NCBI GenBank assembly: GCA_017405865.1
Contig: JAFQZN010000040.1
Span: 35,075 to 99,074, forward strand
Source: Oscillospiraceae bacterium
GTDB lineage: Bacteria > Bacillota > Clostridia > Oscillospirales > Oscillospiraceae
DNA length: 64,000 bases
Reading direction: 5' to 3'
Both the position numbers and the translations under genes were made by a program. Below are positions 33,732-43,203 of this stretch, in pieces; position 1 is the stretch's first letter, and every line of letters begins with the position of its first letter. The notes beneath the pieces are model-generated. The model ran no database searches and was not told the DNA's origin. It worked only from the letters and a program-made list of their open reading frames with translations.

Positions 33732-34351
33732 ACGAATATCTGGTGCCGACGCGTGATGCCGACGCCGAATTTGTTGAGCGGCGCTCCCGCTTTATCGGAC
33801 ATGTTTTTCTGACCGAAACGGAAGAGCAGGCGCTTGCAAGGCTCAAGCAGATGCGCGAGACCTATTGGGACGCCACGCATAACGTCTACGCCTATATTAT
33901 CCGCGACGGCGCGACGCGCTTTTCAGACGACGGAGAGCCGGGCGGCACGGCGGGCATGCCCGTTTTGCAGGTGCTGCAGCGCGAGGGGATTTTCAACGTT
34001 ACCTGCGTTGTGACGCGGTATTTCGGCGGCATTCTGCTCGGCGCGGGCGGTCTGGTTCGCGCCTATGCGCACAGCGCAAAGCTCGCGCTGGAGGCGGCAG
34101 GGAAGTCCGTCAAGCGCGTCTGGACGAGGGTCTGCCTGCCCTGTCCCTATAGCTGGTTCGAGCGAATCAAGCTGGAGGTCGCCGCTTTCGGCGGCGTCGT
34201 GGAGAATACGGACTTCGGCGCGGACGTCCGCTTCGGGCTTCTCCTGCCGGAAGCGCAGGTCAAGCCGTTTTTGGAACGCGTGACCGATCTTTCCGCAGGG
34301 ACGATCACGGGTCAGATCGGTGAAAACGAATATAAGGCATTTCCGCTATAG
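33728..34351 (+). CDS. yigZ: YigZ/IMPACT family protein
   Basis: 207 residues. EFVERRSRFIGHVF at the N-terminus and DDGEPGGTAGMPVLQVL plus VVTRYFGGILLGAGGLVRAY are the UPF0029/IMPACT hallmarks, with the small C-terminal DUF1949-type domain at about 135-207. It is linked to translation control in eukaryotes; its bacterial role is unclear. Translationally coupled to hflX. Confidence 0.93.
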   Translation: MNEYLVPTRDADAEFVERRSRFIGHVFLTETEEQALARLKQMRETYWDATHNVYAYIIRDGATRFSDDGEPGGTAGMPVLQVLQREGIFNVTCVVTRYFGGILLGAGGLVRAYAHSAKLALEAAGKSVKRVWTRVCLPCPYSWFERIKLEVAAFGGVVENTDFGADVRFGLLLPEAQVKPFLERVTDLSAGTITGQIGENEYKAFPL

Positions 34352-34362
34352 GAGGAACAGCC

Positions 34363-35379
34363 ATGACGATACGCGAGGAACTGGAGCGCGATGAGCATCT
34401 CCGTCTGGACGCAAAAGCGCAGTTTTCCGACGAAAGCAAAGGGCGGCCCACCCCGGAGACGGAGCGGGAAAACGACGTACGCACCTGCTATCAGCGCGAC
34501 AGCGACCGCATCCTACATAGTAAATCCTTCCGGCGCCTGATGCACAAAACGCAGGTATTCCTGCAGCCGGAGGGCGATCATTACCGTACGCGCATGACGC
34601 ATACGCTGGAGGTCGCGCGGATTGCCCGCACGATCACCCGCGCATTACGGCTCAACGAGGATCTTTCCGAGGCGATCGCCTTCGGTCACGACCTCGGGCA
34701 CACACCCTTCGGTCATGCGGGCGAGGTCGCACTGACGGAGGTCACGGGCAAGCCGTTTCGGCACAACGAGCAATCCCTGCGCGTGGTCGACGACCTGGAG
34801 AATAACGGGCGGGGGCTGAATCTGACCTACGAGGTGCGCATGGGCATCCTCGGCCACAGCAGGCACAGCCGCCTGCCGGAGACGCTGGAGGGGCAGATCG
34901 TCCGAAAGTCCGATCAGATCGCCTATATCAATCACGATATCGACGACGCCATGCGCGCCGGCATCCTGACAGATCGGGATATTCCCCGGGAAATTGCCGA
35001 GGTGCTCGGCAATACCCACCGAGAGCGGATCAATTCGCTCGTGACCGATATGATTTTCCACACGCGCAGCACGGGTCAGCTCGGCATGACGCCGCAGGTC
35101 GATCAGGCGATGGAGGCGCTGCGCAGCTTTATGTTTGAGCGCGTTTATAAGAATCCGGTCGCCAAGGGCGAGGAAGCAAAGGCGCGCGATATTCTCAAGC
35201 AGCTTTACGAATACTATATCCGGCATCCGGACGCGATCCCGGCGGATTTCCGGCCGCAGCTGGATTTCGACGGCATGGAGCGCACGGTCTGCGACTATAT
35301 CGCGGGCATGACGGATAAGTACGCGATGTATAAATACGACGAGCTGTTCATCCCGCTTGCCTGGCAGGTGCGCGGCTGA
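34363..35379 (+). CDS. dgt: dGTPase-like HD-domain triphosphohydrolase
   Basis: 338 residues. RTRMTHTLEVARIART (first His of HD), AFGHDLGHTPFGHAGE (HD pair) and SDQIAYINHDIDDAMRAG (final Asp) show a metal-dependent HD nucleotide triphosphohydrolase. It hydrolyses dGTP or other dNTPs to nucleoside and triphosphate. The dgt-dnaG-rpoD order is common in Clostridia. Confidence 0.92.
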   Translation: MTIREELERDEHLRLDAKAQFSDESKGRPTPETERENDVRTCYQRDSDRILHSKSFRRLMHKTQVFLQPEGDHYRTRMTHTLEVARIARTITRALRLNEDLSEAIAFGHDLGHTPFGHAGEVALTEVTGKPFRHNEQSLRVVDDLENNGRGLNLTYEVRMGILGHSRHSRLPETLEGQIVRKSDQIAYINHDIDDAMRAGILTDRDIPREIAEVLGNTHRERINSLVTDMIFHTRSTGQLGMTPQVDQAMEALRSFMFERVYKNPVAKGEEAKARDILKQLYEYYIRHPDAIPADFRPQLDFDGMERTVCDYIAGMTDKYAMYKYDELFIPLAWQVRG

Positions 35380-35501
35380 AAATATTAGATTTTTTGCCTC
35401 AATTTGTCGCATAGGGACGAATAAGGGACAATATTGCAGTTATCATAGAAACAGAACAAGAAATAGGATCCCGTCACTGCGGGAACGGAAAGGAGAAGCT
35501 G

Positions 35502-37253
35502 ATGGCGTTTTCACCCGTGTTTCTGGACGAACTGAATAACCGCAACCCCATAGAGGACGTGGTAGGGCAGTATGTCGCACTGACGCGCAAGGGGAGCAAT
35601 CTCTTCGGACTTTGCCCCTTCCACGGCGAAAAGACCGCATCCTTCTCCGTTGCCCCCGAAAAGGGCATTTTCTACTGCTTCGGCTGCCATAAGGGCGGCG
35701 GCGTCGTCAATTTCATCATGGAGATCGAAAATCTCTCTTACCCCGATGCGGTTCGTTTCCTCGCGAAGCGCGCCGGTCTGGAGGTGCCGGAGGACGATAC
35801 CAATCAGTCGCAGTATAAGAAGAAGGAACGCCTCTGGGCGCTCAATAAAGAGGCGGCAAGATTCTTTAACGATCAGCTGAAAACACCGGCGGCAGCAGAG
35901 GCGCGCGCCTATATTTCCCAACGCGGCATGACCAAAGCCACGGTCACGCATTTCGGCCTCGGCTTCGCGCCGGATTCGTGGAGTGCGCTGATGGATGCGA
36001 TGACCGCAAAGGGCTTTAGCAAGGAGGAGCTGCTGGAGGTCGGACTGGTGCGGAAAAACCAGAATAAGGGTACGCTTTACGACTACTTCCGCAACCGGCT
36101 GATGTTCCCGATCATCGACGTGCGCGGCAACGTCATCGGCTTCGGCGGCAGAGTCATGGACGCCTCCGAGCCGAAGTATCTGAACTCGCCGGAAACGACG
36201 GTCTTCAATAAGCGGAGAAACCTTTTTGCGATGAATTTCGTCAAAAAGAGCAAGCTGGATTTTATCATTCTGACCGAGGGCTATATGGATACCGTCACGC
36301 TGCACCAGTACGGCTTTGACTGTGCGGTAGCCTCGCTCGGCACCTCGCTGACGCAGGAGCATGCGGACCTGTTGTCCAAATATACGAACGAAGTCGTGCT
36401 GACCTACGACGGCGACGCTGCCGGACAAAACGCGACACAGCGGGCAATCCCGATGCTGGAAAAGACCGGATTGCGCGTGAAGGTACTGCGTATGCAGGGC
36501 GCGAAGGATCCGGACGAGTTTTTGAAAAAATACGGGGCGGATCGCTTCCGCCTGCTGCTGGAGGGCTCCGTGAATCAGGCGGAATACCGTCTTGCCTCGC
36601 TGCAGATGAAATTCGACCTGTCAAACGACGAGCAGAAGGTCGAATTTGCAAAGCAGGCGGCGGATCTGATCTCCTCCTTTACCACCGCGGTCGAGCGCGA
36701 GATCTACGGCGCAAGAGCCGCCGAAATGGCGGGCTTGAGCGCAGAAGTCATGAAAATCGAGGTCAACAAGGCATATAAGCGGCGCCTGGCGATCAGTAAA
36801 AAAGCGCAGGAAAAGAAGGATCTTGAGATTTCCCAGCAGCGGCAGCCGCGCTCGCGGCAGCTCCGCTACGACAACATCCGCTCTGCAATGGCGGAGGAAA
36901 ATCTGCTGCGCATGCTGCTGCGGCAGCCGGAGCTGTTCGACCGCGCGAAAACGCTCGAAAGGGAAACCTTTTCCGTTCCGATGTTCGGACGAGCCTTCGA
37001 CGCGCTGCGCCGTCGCTGGGAGGATGATCTTTCCGTCACGCCCTCCGTCCTGTCAGAGCTTCTGACGCCGGAGGAAATGGCGCATCTGACCTCCGTTTTG
37101 CAAAAGCCGGATATTCCGCTGACGGATGAGGCCTTCGACGACTGTGTGCGGATCATCTCGGAGGAATACCGTCGTGCCAATATTTCCGGCACGGACGATT
37201 TGAAAAAAATGCAGGAAAACCTTCGCAGGAAAAAAGGATATGGAGGGAAATAG
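35502..37253 (+). CDS. dnaG: DNA primase
   Basis: 583 residues. Zinc-binding domain CPFHGEK...FYCFGC (C-x2-H, C-x2-C; residues 38-62), RNA-polymerase core with [16 protein letters not shown] (TOPRIM Glu near 265) and [16 protein letters not shown] (Asp pair near 305), then a C-terminal helicase-binding region from about 440. It makes RNA primers for replication. The start at 35502 follows AAAGGAGAAGCTG. The 122-base gap before it shows no clear promoter. Confidence 0.96.
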   Translation: MAFSPVFLDELNNRNPIEDVVGQYVALTRKGSNLFGLCPFHGEKTASFSVAPEKGIFYCFGCHKGGGVVNFIMEIENLSYPDAVRFLAKRAGLEVPEDDTNQSQYKKKERLWALNKEAARFFNDQLKTPAAAEARAYISQRGMTKATVTHFGLGFAPDSWSALMDAMTAKGFSKEELLEVGLVRKNQNKGTLYDYFRNRLMFPIIDVRGNVIGFGGRVMDASEPKYLNSPETTVFNKRRNLFAMNFVKKSKLDFIILTEGYMDTVTLHQYGFDCAVASLGTSLTQEHADLLSKYTNEVVLTYDGDAAGQNATQRAIPMLEKTGLRVKVLRMQGAKDPDEFLKKYGADRFRLLLEGSVNQAEYRLASLQMKFDLSNDEQKVEFAKQAADLISSFTTAVEREIYGARAAEMAGLSAEVMKIEVNKAYKRRLAISKKAQEKKDLEISQQRQPRSRQLRYDNIRSAMAEENLLRMLLRQPELFDRAKTLERETFSVPMFGRAFDALRRRWEDDLSVTPSVLSELLTPEEMAHLTSVLQKPDIPLTDEAFDDCVRIISEEYRRANISGTDDLKKMQENLRRKKGYGGK

Positions 37254-37254
37254 A

Positions 37255-38382
37255 ATGGACGAGATGCAAAACGACGCTTTGCTGCAGGAGAAGCTGCAGC
37301 AGCTTCTGGAGCTGGGCAAAAAGAATAAGAAAATCGCTTCCAAGGATCTGATCGACGCTCTGGACGCCGTGGACGCCGACGAGCAGCAGACGGACGAGAT
37401 CTACAACGCGCTGGAGACCGCCGGCATCGAGGTCGATGTCAGCGACGTCGTGGAAATCCTGTCGAAGCAGGAGGAAGTCACGCCGAGCGAGGAGGATCTG
37501 GAAGGAATCGAAGAGGAAAAGCTCGTTGATACCGACGAAATGTCCGAGAAAATGAGCATCAACGATCCGGTGCGCATGTATCTGAAGGAGATCGGCAAGA
37601 TCCCGCTTCTTTCGCTCGAGGAAGAGCAGAAGGTCGCAAAGCGGCTTGCCGAGGGCGATGAGGAAGCGCATAACATCATGGTCGAATCCAACCTGCGCCT
37701 TGTCGTTTCCATCGCAAAGCGCTACGTCGGCAGAGGCCTGCCGTTTTTGGATCTGATTCAGGAGGGCAATCTCGGCCTGATCAAGGCAGTCGGCAAGTTC
37801 GACTATGAAAAGGGCTATAAATTCTCCACCTACGCGACGTGGTGGATCCGGCAGTCGATCTCCCGCGCGATCGCGGATCACTCAAGGACGATCCGTATTC
37901 CCGTTCACATGGTCGAAACGATCAACCGCGTTTCCCGCGCCTCGCACGATCTGGTGCAGGATCTCGGCAGAGATCCCTCTTCGGCGGAAATTGCGCAAAA
38001 GCTCAATATGTCGCAGGAAAAGGTTGAGGAGATCATGCGCGTGGCGCAGGAGCCGATCTCGCTGGAAACGCCGGTCGGCGAAGAGGACGACAGCCATTTG
38101 GGCGATTTTATTCAGGACGAGGACGCTTCCGAGCCTGCTGACGCCGCGACCTACACCATGCTGCGCGAGCAGCTCGCAGGCGTCTTGAAGACGCTGACGG
38201 CCAGAGAAGAAAAGGTTCTCTGCCTGCGCTACGGTCTGATCGACGGGAAGATGCACACGCTCGAGGAGGTCGGAGAGGAATTTGACGTGACACGCGAACG
38301 CATCCGTCAGATTGAAGCGAAAGCGCTGCGCAAGCTGCGTCATCCGTCCCGTTCTAAAATCTTAAAGGACTTCTTGAATTAA
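37255..38382 (+). CDS. rpoD: RNA polymerase primary sigma factor RpoD
   Basis: 375 residues from ATG 37255, one base after the dnaG stop, with GGAGGG in the dnaG end as ribosome site; a start at 37240 lies inside dnaG. Region 1.2 [13 protein letters not shown], region 2 [27 protein letters not shown] and [10 protein letters not shown], and region 4.2 [27 protein letters not shown] are all present. Region 1.1 is short and acidic. It reads the consensus promoters seen throughout the window. Confidence 0.97.
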   Translation: MDEMQNDALLQEKLQQLLELGKKNKKIASKDLIDALDAVDADEQQTDEIYNALETAGIEVDVSDVVEILSKQEEVTPSEEDLEGIEEEKLVDTDEMSEKMSINDPVRMYLKEIGKIPLLSLEEEQKVAKRLAEGDEEAHNIMVESNLRLVVSIAKRYVGRGLPFLDLIQEGNLGLIKAVGKFDYEKGYKFSTYATWWIRQSISRAIADHSRTIRIPVHMVETINRVSRASHDLVQDLGRDPSSAEIAQKLNMSQEKVEEIMRVAQEPISLETPVGEEDDSHLGDFIQDEDASEPADAATYTMLREQLAGVLKTLTAREEKVLCLRYGLIDGKMHTLEEVGEEFDVTRERIRQIEAKALRKLRHPSRSKILKDFLN

Positions 38383-38391
38383 AAATTCTAC

Positions 38392-38419
38392 TTGACAACG
38401 GCAAAATATATCGTATCAT
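38392..38419 (+). promoter_or_regulatory. sigma-A promoter of acpP (and possibly the SRP RNA)
   Basis: TTGACA (38392-38397), 16 bases, TATCAT (38414-38419), directly after the rpoD stop and about 40 bases before the acpP start. Confidence 0.72.
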
Positions 38420-38457
38420 ATGGATAGGATTCCAAAGCAAATTCGGGAGGTAACAAC

Positions 38458-38685
38458 ATGTACGAACGAATCAGGTCTTATCTGTCCGAGCAGCTTGACA
38501 TCCCCGCAGAGGAGTTGAGCCGCGATACCACCTTTGAAAGCCTGCATCTGGACTCTCTGGACATGGTCGAAATGGTCATGGACATGGAGGAAGAGCTGGG
38601 CATCGACCTCGGTATGGACGGCGATATGCAGTTGGAGACGATCGGCGACCTGGCCGACTATATCGAGGAAAAACTGGAACAATAG
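38458..38685 (+). CDS. acpP: Acyl carrier protein
   Basis: 75 residues. The phosphopantetheine serine is in HLDSLDMVEMVMDMEEELG, followed by acidic helix II and IGDLADYIEEKL. AcpP-type carriers hold fatty acyl chains during synthesis. No other fatty-acid gene is nearby; the neighbours are rpoD and the SRP RNA. A ribosome site GGGAGGT precedes it. A specialised carrier role cannot be excluded. Confidence 0.9.
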   Translation: MYERIRSYLSEQLDIPAEELSRDTTFESLHLDSLDMVEMVMDMEEELGIDLGMDGDMQLETIGDLADYIEEKLEQ

Positions 38686-38692
38686 TTTAAGC

Positions 38693-38995
38693 CACTTCGA
38701 CCCGTGACAAGGTCGCACTAGTCGGGGAGATAGCGGTGCCCTGTTGCCTGCAATCCGCTACAGCAGGGATGAAGTCCCGCACCCGGGTTTGTGCTGTGTT
38801 GCTGTCCGCGTAAGCGGTGTTGAGGGATCGGTCTCACGCAACGGACTCCCGTGAACCATGTCAGGCGGGGAACCGAGCAGCATTAAGCGGATCTGTTCGT
38901 GTGCCGTGAGTCAGCCGTTTCTGAGCTGGCTGCCCGGGAAACGGATATAGCACAAATTCAAATGCGGGTGTGCGATCTTGTCATGGGTCGAAGGA
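38693..38995 (+). ncRNA. ffs: Signal recognition particle RNA, large (Alu-containing) type
   Basis: About 300 bases. The 5' and 3' ends pair over more than 20 bases (38695-38717 with 38971-38993). The Alu part contains GGGGAGATAGCGGTGCCCTG and CTGCAATCCGCTACAGCAGGG, as in Bacillus scRNA. The helix-8 tip CAGGCGGGGAACCGAGCAGC (38862-38881) has a GGAA tetraloop and the AGCAG side of the symmetric loop that binds Ffh. Position upstream of dnaX also matches Bacillus. The exact ends were judged from pairing only. Confidence 0.93.
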
Positions 38996-39028
38996 AACGC
39001 GGGGGTGGAAAACCTTCGCGTTTTTTTA
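38995..39028 (+). terminator. terminator of the SRP RNA
   Basis: AACGCG and CGCGTT pair around a loop with an inner GG/CC step, and a run of seven T residues follows. Confidence 0.75.
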
Positions 39029-39057
39029 TTGCAATTTTCCTGCGCATCGTTTATACT
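39029..39057 (+). promoter_or_regulatory. sigma-A promoter of dnaX-ybaB-recR
   Basis: TTGCAA (39029-39034), 17 bases, TATACT (39052-39057), starting where the SRP terminator T-run ends and 24 bases before the dnaX start. Confidence 0.72.
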
Positions 39058-39080
39058 ATTTGGGTTAGGAGGTGAACGGA

Positions 39081-40679
39081 ATGTATCAGGCATTATACCG
39101 CAAATACCGGCCGCAGACGTTTGACGACGTGGTCGGACAGCTCGCGGTGACGCAGACGCTGAAGAATCAGCTCATCAACAACCGCTTGAGTCACGCATAT
39201 CTGTTCACCGGCACGAGAGGCACCGGCAAAACGACCTGTGCGAAGATCCTCGCCAAGGCGGTCAACTGCGAAAACCCGCACGACGGCAACCCGTGCAACT
39301 GCTGCTCCGCCTGCAGAAGCATCGACTCCGGCGCCTGTATGGACGTTCTGGAGATCGACGCGGCGTCCAACAACGGCGTGGACAACGTTCGCTCCCTGCG
39401 CGACGATGCGATCTATACGCCGGCGGAGGTCAAAAAGCGCGTCTATATCATCGACGAGGTTCACATGCTCTCGATCAGCGCGTTTAACGCCTTGCTGAAG
39501 ATCATAGAAGAGCCGCCGGAGCATCTGCTGTTCATTCTTGCGACGACAGAGCTTCACAAGGTCCCTGCGACCATCCTCTCGCGCTGTCAGCGCTTTTCCT
39601 TCCGCAGGATTCTGCCGGAGGATATTGTTGACCGCCTGAACTATATCGCCTACAAGGAGCAGATTCCGCTGGAGGCGGATGCAGCGGCGTATCTTGCGCG
39701 GCTTGCCGACGGCGGCATGCGCGACGCGGTCAGTCTGCTGGATCAATGCGCCTCCGCTGCGTCGGGGACGATCGATACGGAGCAGGTCTGCAAAACGCTC
39801 GGCCTTGCCGGTACGCGAAAAACAGCGGAAATGATGCAGGCGATCGGCGCGCATGACAGTGCTGCCGTTCTGACGCTTTTCAACGGGCAGTACGCCGAGG
39901 GCAAGGATCTTGCCGCGATGCTGGACGAGCTTTGCACGGTTGCGCGCGACCTGCTGATTCTGAAAACGGCGTCGTCCGGCGTGAGCCTGATTTCCGGCAT
40001 CTGCACGGAGCAGGAGCTGAAAACGCTCCTTCCGCTGTTCGGAGCGGGAGAGCTGCTTCGCATGACCGCGCTCCTGCGCGACGCCGCTGCAGGCTTCAGC
40101 GCCAGCGCAAACAGGCGCATCGACGCCGAGCTTTGCCTGATGCGCCTGTGCGAGCCGGAGGCCTCCTTGGACGCAGAGTCGATCAATGCAAGGCTCAGCC
40201 GCCTGGAGAATAAGCTCGCAAGCGGCCTGCTGACGGTGCAGACGGCGCCCGAGACGCCAAAGCCGGAGGAGGAAACGCCGCCATGGCAGGAGGAAGAAAT
40301 GCCTCCTGCGCCGGAGGAGGCGCCGCCGGAAGCTGCAGAGGAGTCGGTCAGCGACAGCGCGTGGCCGCAGCTCGTGCAGCGCTTGCGCACGGCACTGAAG
40401 GCGCCTGCAATGGGCATGTTTTCCGTATCGGACAACGCGCCGCTGCAGGGCAGGCTGACAAAGGACGAACTGATTCTGACGATTATGGCGGATTTTGCCG
40501 AGAACGTGATCAACAAGCCGGACGTGCTGCAGACCATCACGGAGGTCGCCTCCGCGCAGGCCGGGCATCCGGTGAAGGTAAGACTCGTCCGAAAGGGCGA
40601 GGAGAAGAAATCGAACGGCAGCTTCGACCGCTTCCTTTCCTTCGGCGAGGAGCATCCGGAACTGATTGAATTCAAATAA
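39081..40679 (+). CDS. dnaX: DNA polymerase III subunit gamma/tau
   Basis: 532 residues from ATG 39081 after AGGAGGTGAACGGA; a GTG nine bases upstream is inside the ribosome site. [20 protein letters not shown], Walker [10 protein letters not shown], the four-cysteine zinc module [23 protein letters not shown] and [11 protein letters not shown] (sensor) are clear. A Pro/Glu-rich linker (about 380-420) leads to a short C-terminal tau domain. I saw no obvious slippery frameshift site. Confidence 0.96.
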   Translation: MYQALYRKYRPQTFDDVVGQLAVTQTLKNQLINNRLSHAYLFTGTRGTGKTTCAKILAKAVNCENPHDGNPCNCCSACRSIDSGACMDVLEIDAASNNGVDNVRSLRDDAIYTPAEVKKRVYIIDEVHMLSISAFNALLKIIEEPPEHLLFILATTELHKVPATILSRCQRFSFRRILPEDIVDRLNYIAYKEQIPLEADAAAYLARLADGGMRDAVSLLDQCASAASGTIDTEQVCKTLGLAGTRKTAEMMQAIGAHDSAAVLTLFNGQYAEGKDLAAMLDELCTVARDLLILKTASSGVSLISGICTEQELKTLLPLFGAGELLRMTALLRDAAAGFSASANRRIDAELCLMRLCEPEASLDAESINARLSRLENKLASGLLTVQTAPETPKPEEETPPWQEEEMPPAPEEAPPEAAEESVSDSAWPQLVQRLRTALKAPAMGMFSVSDNAPLQGRLTKDELILTIMADFAENVINKPDVLQTITEVASAQAGHPVKVRLVRKGEEKKSNGSFDRFLSFGEEHPELIEFK

Positions 40680-40695
40680 AAGGAGAAAAGACACT

Positions 40696-41040
40696 ATGGC
40701 AAAGGGCGGATTCCGCGGCGGTATGGGCGGCGGTATGAACATGAATATGATCAAGCAGGCGCAGAAAATGCAGCAGGATATGCTGAAAATGCAGGAAGAG
40801 CTTGAGTCGAAGGAGTTTGAGGCGACGGTCGGCGGCGGTATGGTAACGGCGTGCGTCAACGGAAAGCACGAGGTCCTCGGCATCAGCATCAACCCCGAGG
40901 CGGTCGATCCCGACGACGTTGAAATGCTGCAGGATATGGTTGTCGCCGCTGTCAACGAGGCCATGCGCAAGGCAGAGGCCGAGAGCCAGCAGAATATGGC
41001 GAAGCTGACCGGCGGTCTGAATCTGGGCGGGCTGTTCTGA
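40696..41040 (+). CDS. ybaB: YbaB/EbfC nucleoid-associated protein
   Basis: 114 residues from ATG 40696 (AGGAGAAAAGACACT before it). A Gly/Met-rich head is followed by [20 protein letters not shown] and the [29 protein letters not shown] core. It binds DNA as a dimer and is nearly always between dnaX and recR, as here. The stop overlaps the recR start. Confidence 0.95.
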   Translation: MAKGGFRGGMGGGMNMNMIKQAQKMQQDMLKMQEELESKEFEATVGGGMVTACVNGKHEVLGISINPEAVDPDDVEMLQDMVVAAVNEAMRKAEAESQQNMAKLTGGLNLGGLF

Positions 41041-41639
41041 TGCGAGTCTTTCCCGCCGCACTGGAGCGGCTGACGGAACAATTTGCGAAGCTGCCGGGCA
41101 TCGGCGGCAAGACGGCGCAGCGGCTGGCGTTCCATCTGCTCACCCAGCCGGAAAGCGAGGCGCAGGAATTTGCGGACGCGATACTGGAAGCAAAAAAGTC
41201 CGTACATCTTTGCCCCTGCTGCCGCAATCTGACGGATAAGGAGCTTTGCCCGATCTGTGACGACGATACGAGAGATCACAGCATGATCTGCGTGGTTGCA
41301 GACCCGAAGGACGTAATCGCCATGGAACGCGCAAGAGAATTCCACGGCGTTTACCACGTGCTGCACGGCGTCATCTCGCCGCTGAACCACGTCGGCCCGG
41401 ACGACATCTGCATCCGCGAGCTCCTGGAGCGCGTCGGCAAGGGAGAGGTGCGCGAGGTCATCATGGCGACCAATCCCGATACCGAGGGCGAGGCGACGGC
41501 AATGTATATTTCCCGCCTGCTGCGGCCGATGGAGGTGCGCGTGACGCGGCTTGCCTACGGGATCCCTGTCGGCAGCCAGCTGGAATATGCCGACGAGGTT
41601 ACCCTCCTGCGCGCGCTCGAGGGCAGAAAAGATATTTGA
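41040..41639 (+). CDS. recR: Recombination protein RecR
   Basis: 199 residues, the usual length. LPGIGGKTAQRLAFHLL is the helix-hairpin-helix, CPCCRNLTDKELCPIC the zinc finger, and VVADPKDVIAME and EVIMATNPDTEGEATAMYI the TOPRIM residues. It acts with RecF/RecO in gap repair. The ATGA overlap with ybaB indicates coupled translation. Confidence 0.97.
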   Translation: MRVFPAALERLTEQFAKLPGIGGKTAQRLAFHLLTQPESEAQEFADAILEAKKSVHLCPCCRNLTDKELCPICDDDTRDHSMICVVADPKDVIAMERAREFHGVYHVLHGVISPLNHVGPDDICIRELLERVGKGEVREVIMATNPDTEGEATAMYISRLLRPMEVRVTRLAYGIPVGSQLEYADEVTLLRALEGRKDI

Positions 41640-41644
41640 TCTGT

Positions 41645-41679
41645 AAAACGGCTGCAAGTTCAGGCTTGCAGCCGTTTTC
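41645..41679 (+). terminator. terminator of dnaX-ybaB-recR
   Basis: AAAACGGCTGCAAG-loop-CTTGCAGCCGTTTT, 14 paired bases with a T-run. Confidence 0.9.
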
Positions 41680-41742
41680 TATTGTAATTTCAGAGGAAAC
41701 TCTTCCGTATGATGGTAATAATTCTATCATAGGAGGGGTATC

Positions 41743-43116
41743 GTGGAGGACTTCCTGCATCGAATCGGCGAACGGGTGTGGGGCTGGCCGATGATGCTTT
41801 TGTTCGTCGGCGTCGGCCTGCTGTTTACCGTGCGGTTGAAGGGCGTACAGTTCCGCCTTCTGGGCAAGGCACTGCGGCTGATCCGTCCGGGGGAAGGGAA
41901 GGACGGCGTCAGTCCCTACGCCGCGCTTTGCACTGCCCTTGCCGCAACGGTCGGCACGGGGAACATCGTCGGGGTCGCGACCGCGCTCGCCTCCGGCGGC
42001 CCCGGCGCGCTGCTTTGGATGCTGCTTGCCGCCGTGTTCGGCATGGCGACGCAGTACGCAGAGGGCTTTCTCGCGGTAAAATTCAGAAGAAAAGAGAAAA
42101 ACGGCTGGTTTGGCGGACCGTTTTGTTATATTGAACAGGGACTGGGCAGGCGCTTTCGGTGGCTCGCCGTTACGTTCGCTGTGACGGGCGCGGCGGTCGG
42201 CATTCTCGGCGTCGGCACGACGGCACAGGTCAACAGCATCACCGGGGCGGCAGATGCGTTCTTTTCCTCCGGCACTGCCTTTGTCGTAGCGGGGCATGCG
42301 TACTCCAAAACCGTCGTCATCAGCGGCGCGCTGACGACGGTTGCTGCTGCGCTCGTCCTGCTCGGCGGGGTCAAACGGATCACCGCAGTCTGCCAGGCGC
42401 TGGTGCCGTTCATGGCGGCGCTGTATCTGCTCTTTTCTGCGGTGCTTTTGATCTGCTGCGCCGACCGGATTCCGGCTGCGATCGTGTTAATCGTCAAAAG
42501 CGCCTTTTGTCCGCGTGCGGTGCTCGGCGCGGGAGCGGGCGTCAGCTTGAAGCTTGCTTTGCGTATGGGGATCGGCAGAGGCGTGTTTACGAACGAAGCG
42601 GGTCTTGGCTCGTCGGCGATTGCGGCGGCCGTTTCCGACGAGACAGACCCGGTGAATCAGGGGCTGATCTCCATGACGGGTACCTTTATTGACACGGTCG
42701 TGATCTGCACGGTCACGGGGCTTTGCCTGACCGTGACCGGCGCGTGGCGCGCGCCGCTGCAGGGTGTTCAGCTCACGGACGCCGCATGGAGAGCAGGACT
42801 GCCGTGGGCAGAGAGTCTTTCAACGTTCGTGCTGGTCGTCTGTCTGACCTTTTTTGCGTTCGCAACGATCATCGGATGGAACTTTTATGCCGAGCGATGC
42901 GTCTGTTATCTGACAGGAGACAGACGCTGGGTGCAAAGAATCTATCGAATGTTCTATTTGCTTGCCATTGCGGTCGGGCCGTACGTTACGGTGAATACCG
43001 CATGGGAGCTGGCGGACGTTCTGAACGCGCTGATGGCGCTTCCCAATCTGACCGCCCTGCTTCTTCTGCAAAATCAAGTCGTTTCCGACACGCTTCGCGC
43101 AGAGACAAAAAAATAA
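41743..43116 (+). CDS. Alanine/glycine:cation symporter, AGCS family
   Basis: 457 residues from GTG 41743 (AGGAGGGGTATC before it), about ten membrane helices. GVSPYAALCTALAATVGTGNIVGVATAL is the AGCS signature, with FGMATQYAEGFLAVKFR and GRGVFTNEAGLGSSAIAAA also typical. It imports alanine or glycine with Na+ or H+. Cotransport specificity cannot be told by eye. Confidence 0.93.
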   Translation: MEDFLHRIGERVWGWPMMLLFVGVGLLFTVRLKGVQFRLLGKALRLIRPGEGKDGVSPYAALCTALAATVGTGNIVGVATALASGGPGALLWMLLAAVFGMATQYAEGFLAVKFRRKEKNGWFGGPFCYIEQGLGRRFRWLAVTFAVTGAAVGILGVGTTAQVNSITGAADAFFSSGTAFVVAGHAYSKTVVISGALTTVAAALVLLGGVKRITAVCQALVPFMAALYLLFSAVLLICCADRIPAAIVLIVKSAFCPRAVLGAGAGVSLKLALRMGIGRGVFTNEAGLGSSAIAAAVSDETDPVNQGLISMTGTFIDTVVICTVTGLCLTVTGAWRAPLQGVQLTDAAWRAGLPWAESLSTFVLVVCLTFFAFATIIGWNFYAERCVCYLTGDRRWVQRIYRMFYLLAIAVGPYVTVNTAWELADVLNALMALPNLTALLLLQNQVVSDTLRAETKK

Positions 43117-43203
43117 TGCGGAATATGGGAAAAATCTGTTGAAATCCCGTATGGTTTTTGTTACTCTAATACATGATATATATTACTGAAATGAGGACGC
43201 AAC

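Noticed and set aside
38458-38685. acpP as part of a dlt-like or polyketide system
   Set aside because: Its neighbours are rpoD, the SRP RNA and dnaX; the motif fits an ordinary acyl carrier protein and no synthase is nearby.
39081-40679. Programmed frameshift in dnaX
   Set aside because: No A-AAA-AAG type slippery site with a following hairpin was seen.
39093-41657. 854-residue minus-strand open frame
   Set aside because: Fully antisense to dnaX, ybaB and recR, all certain genes; no motif.
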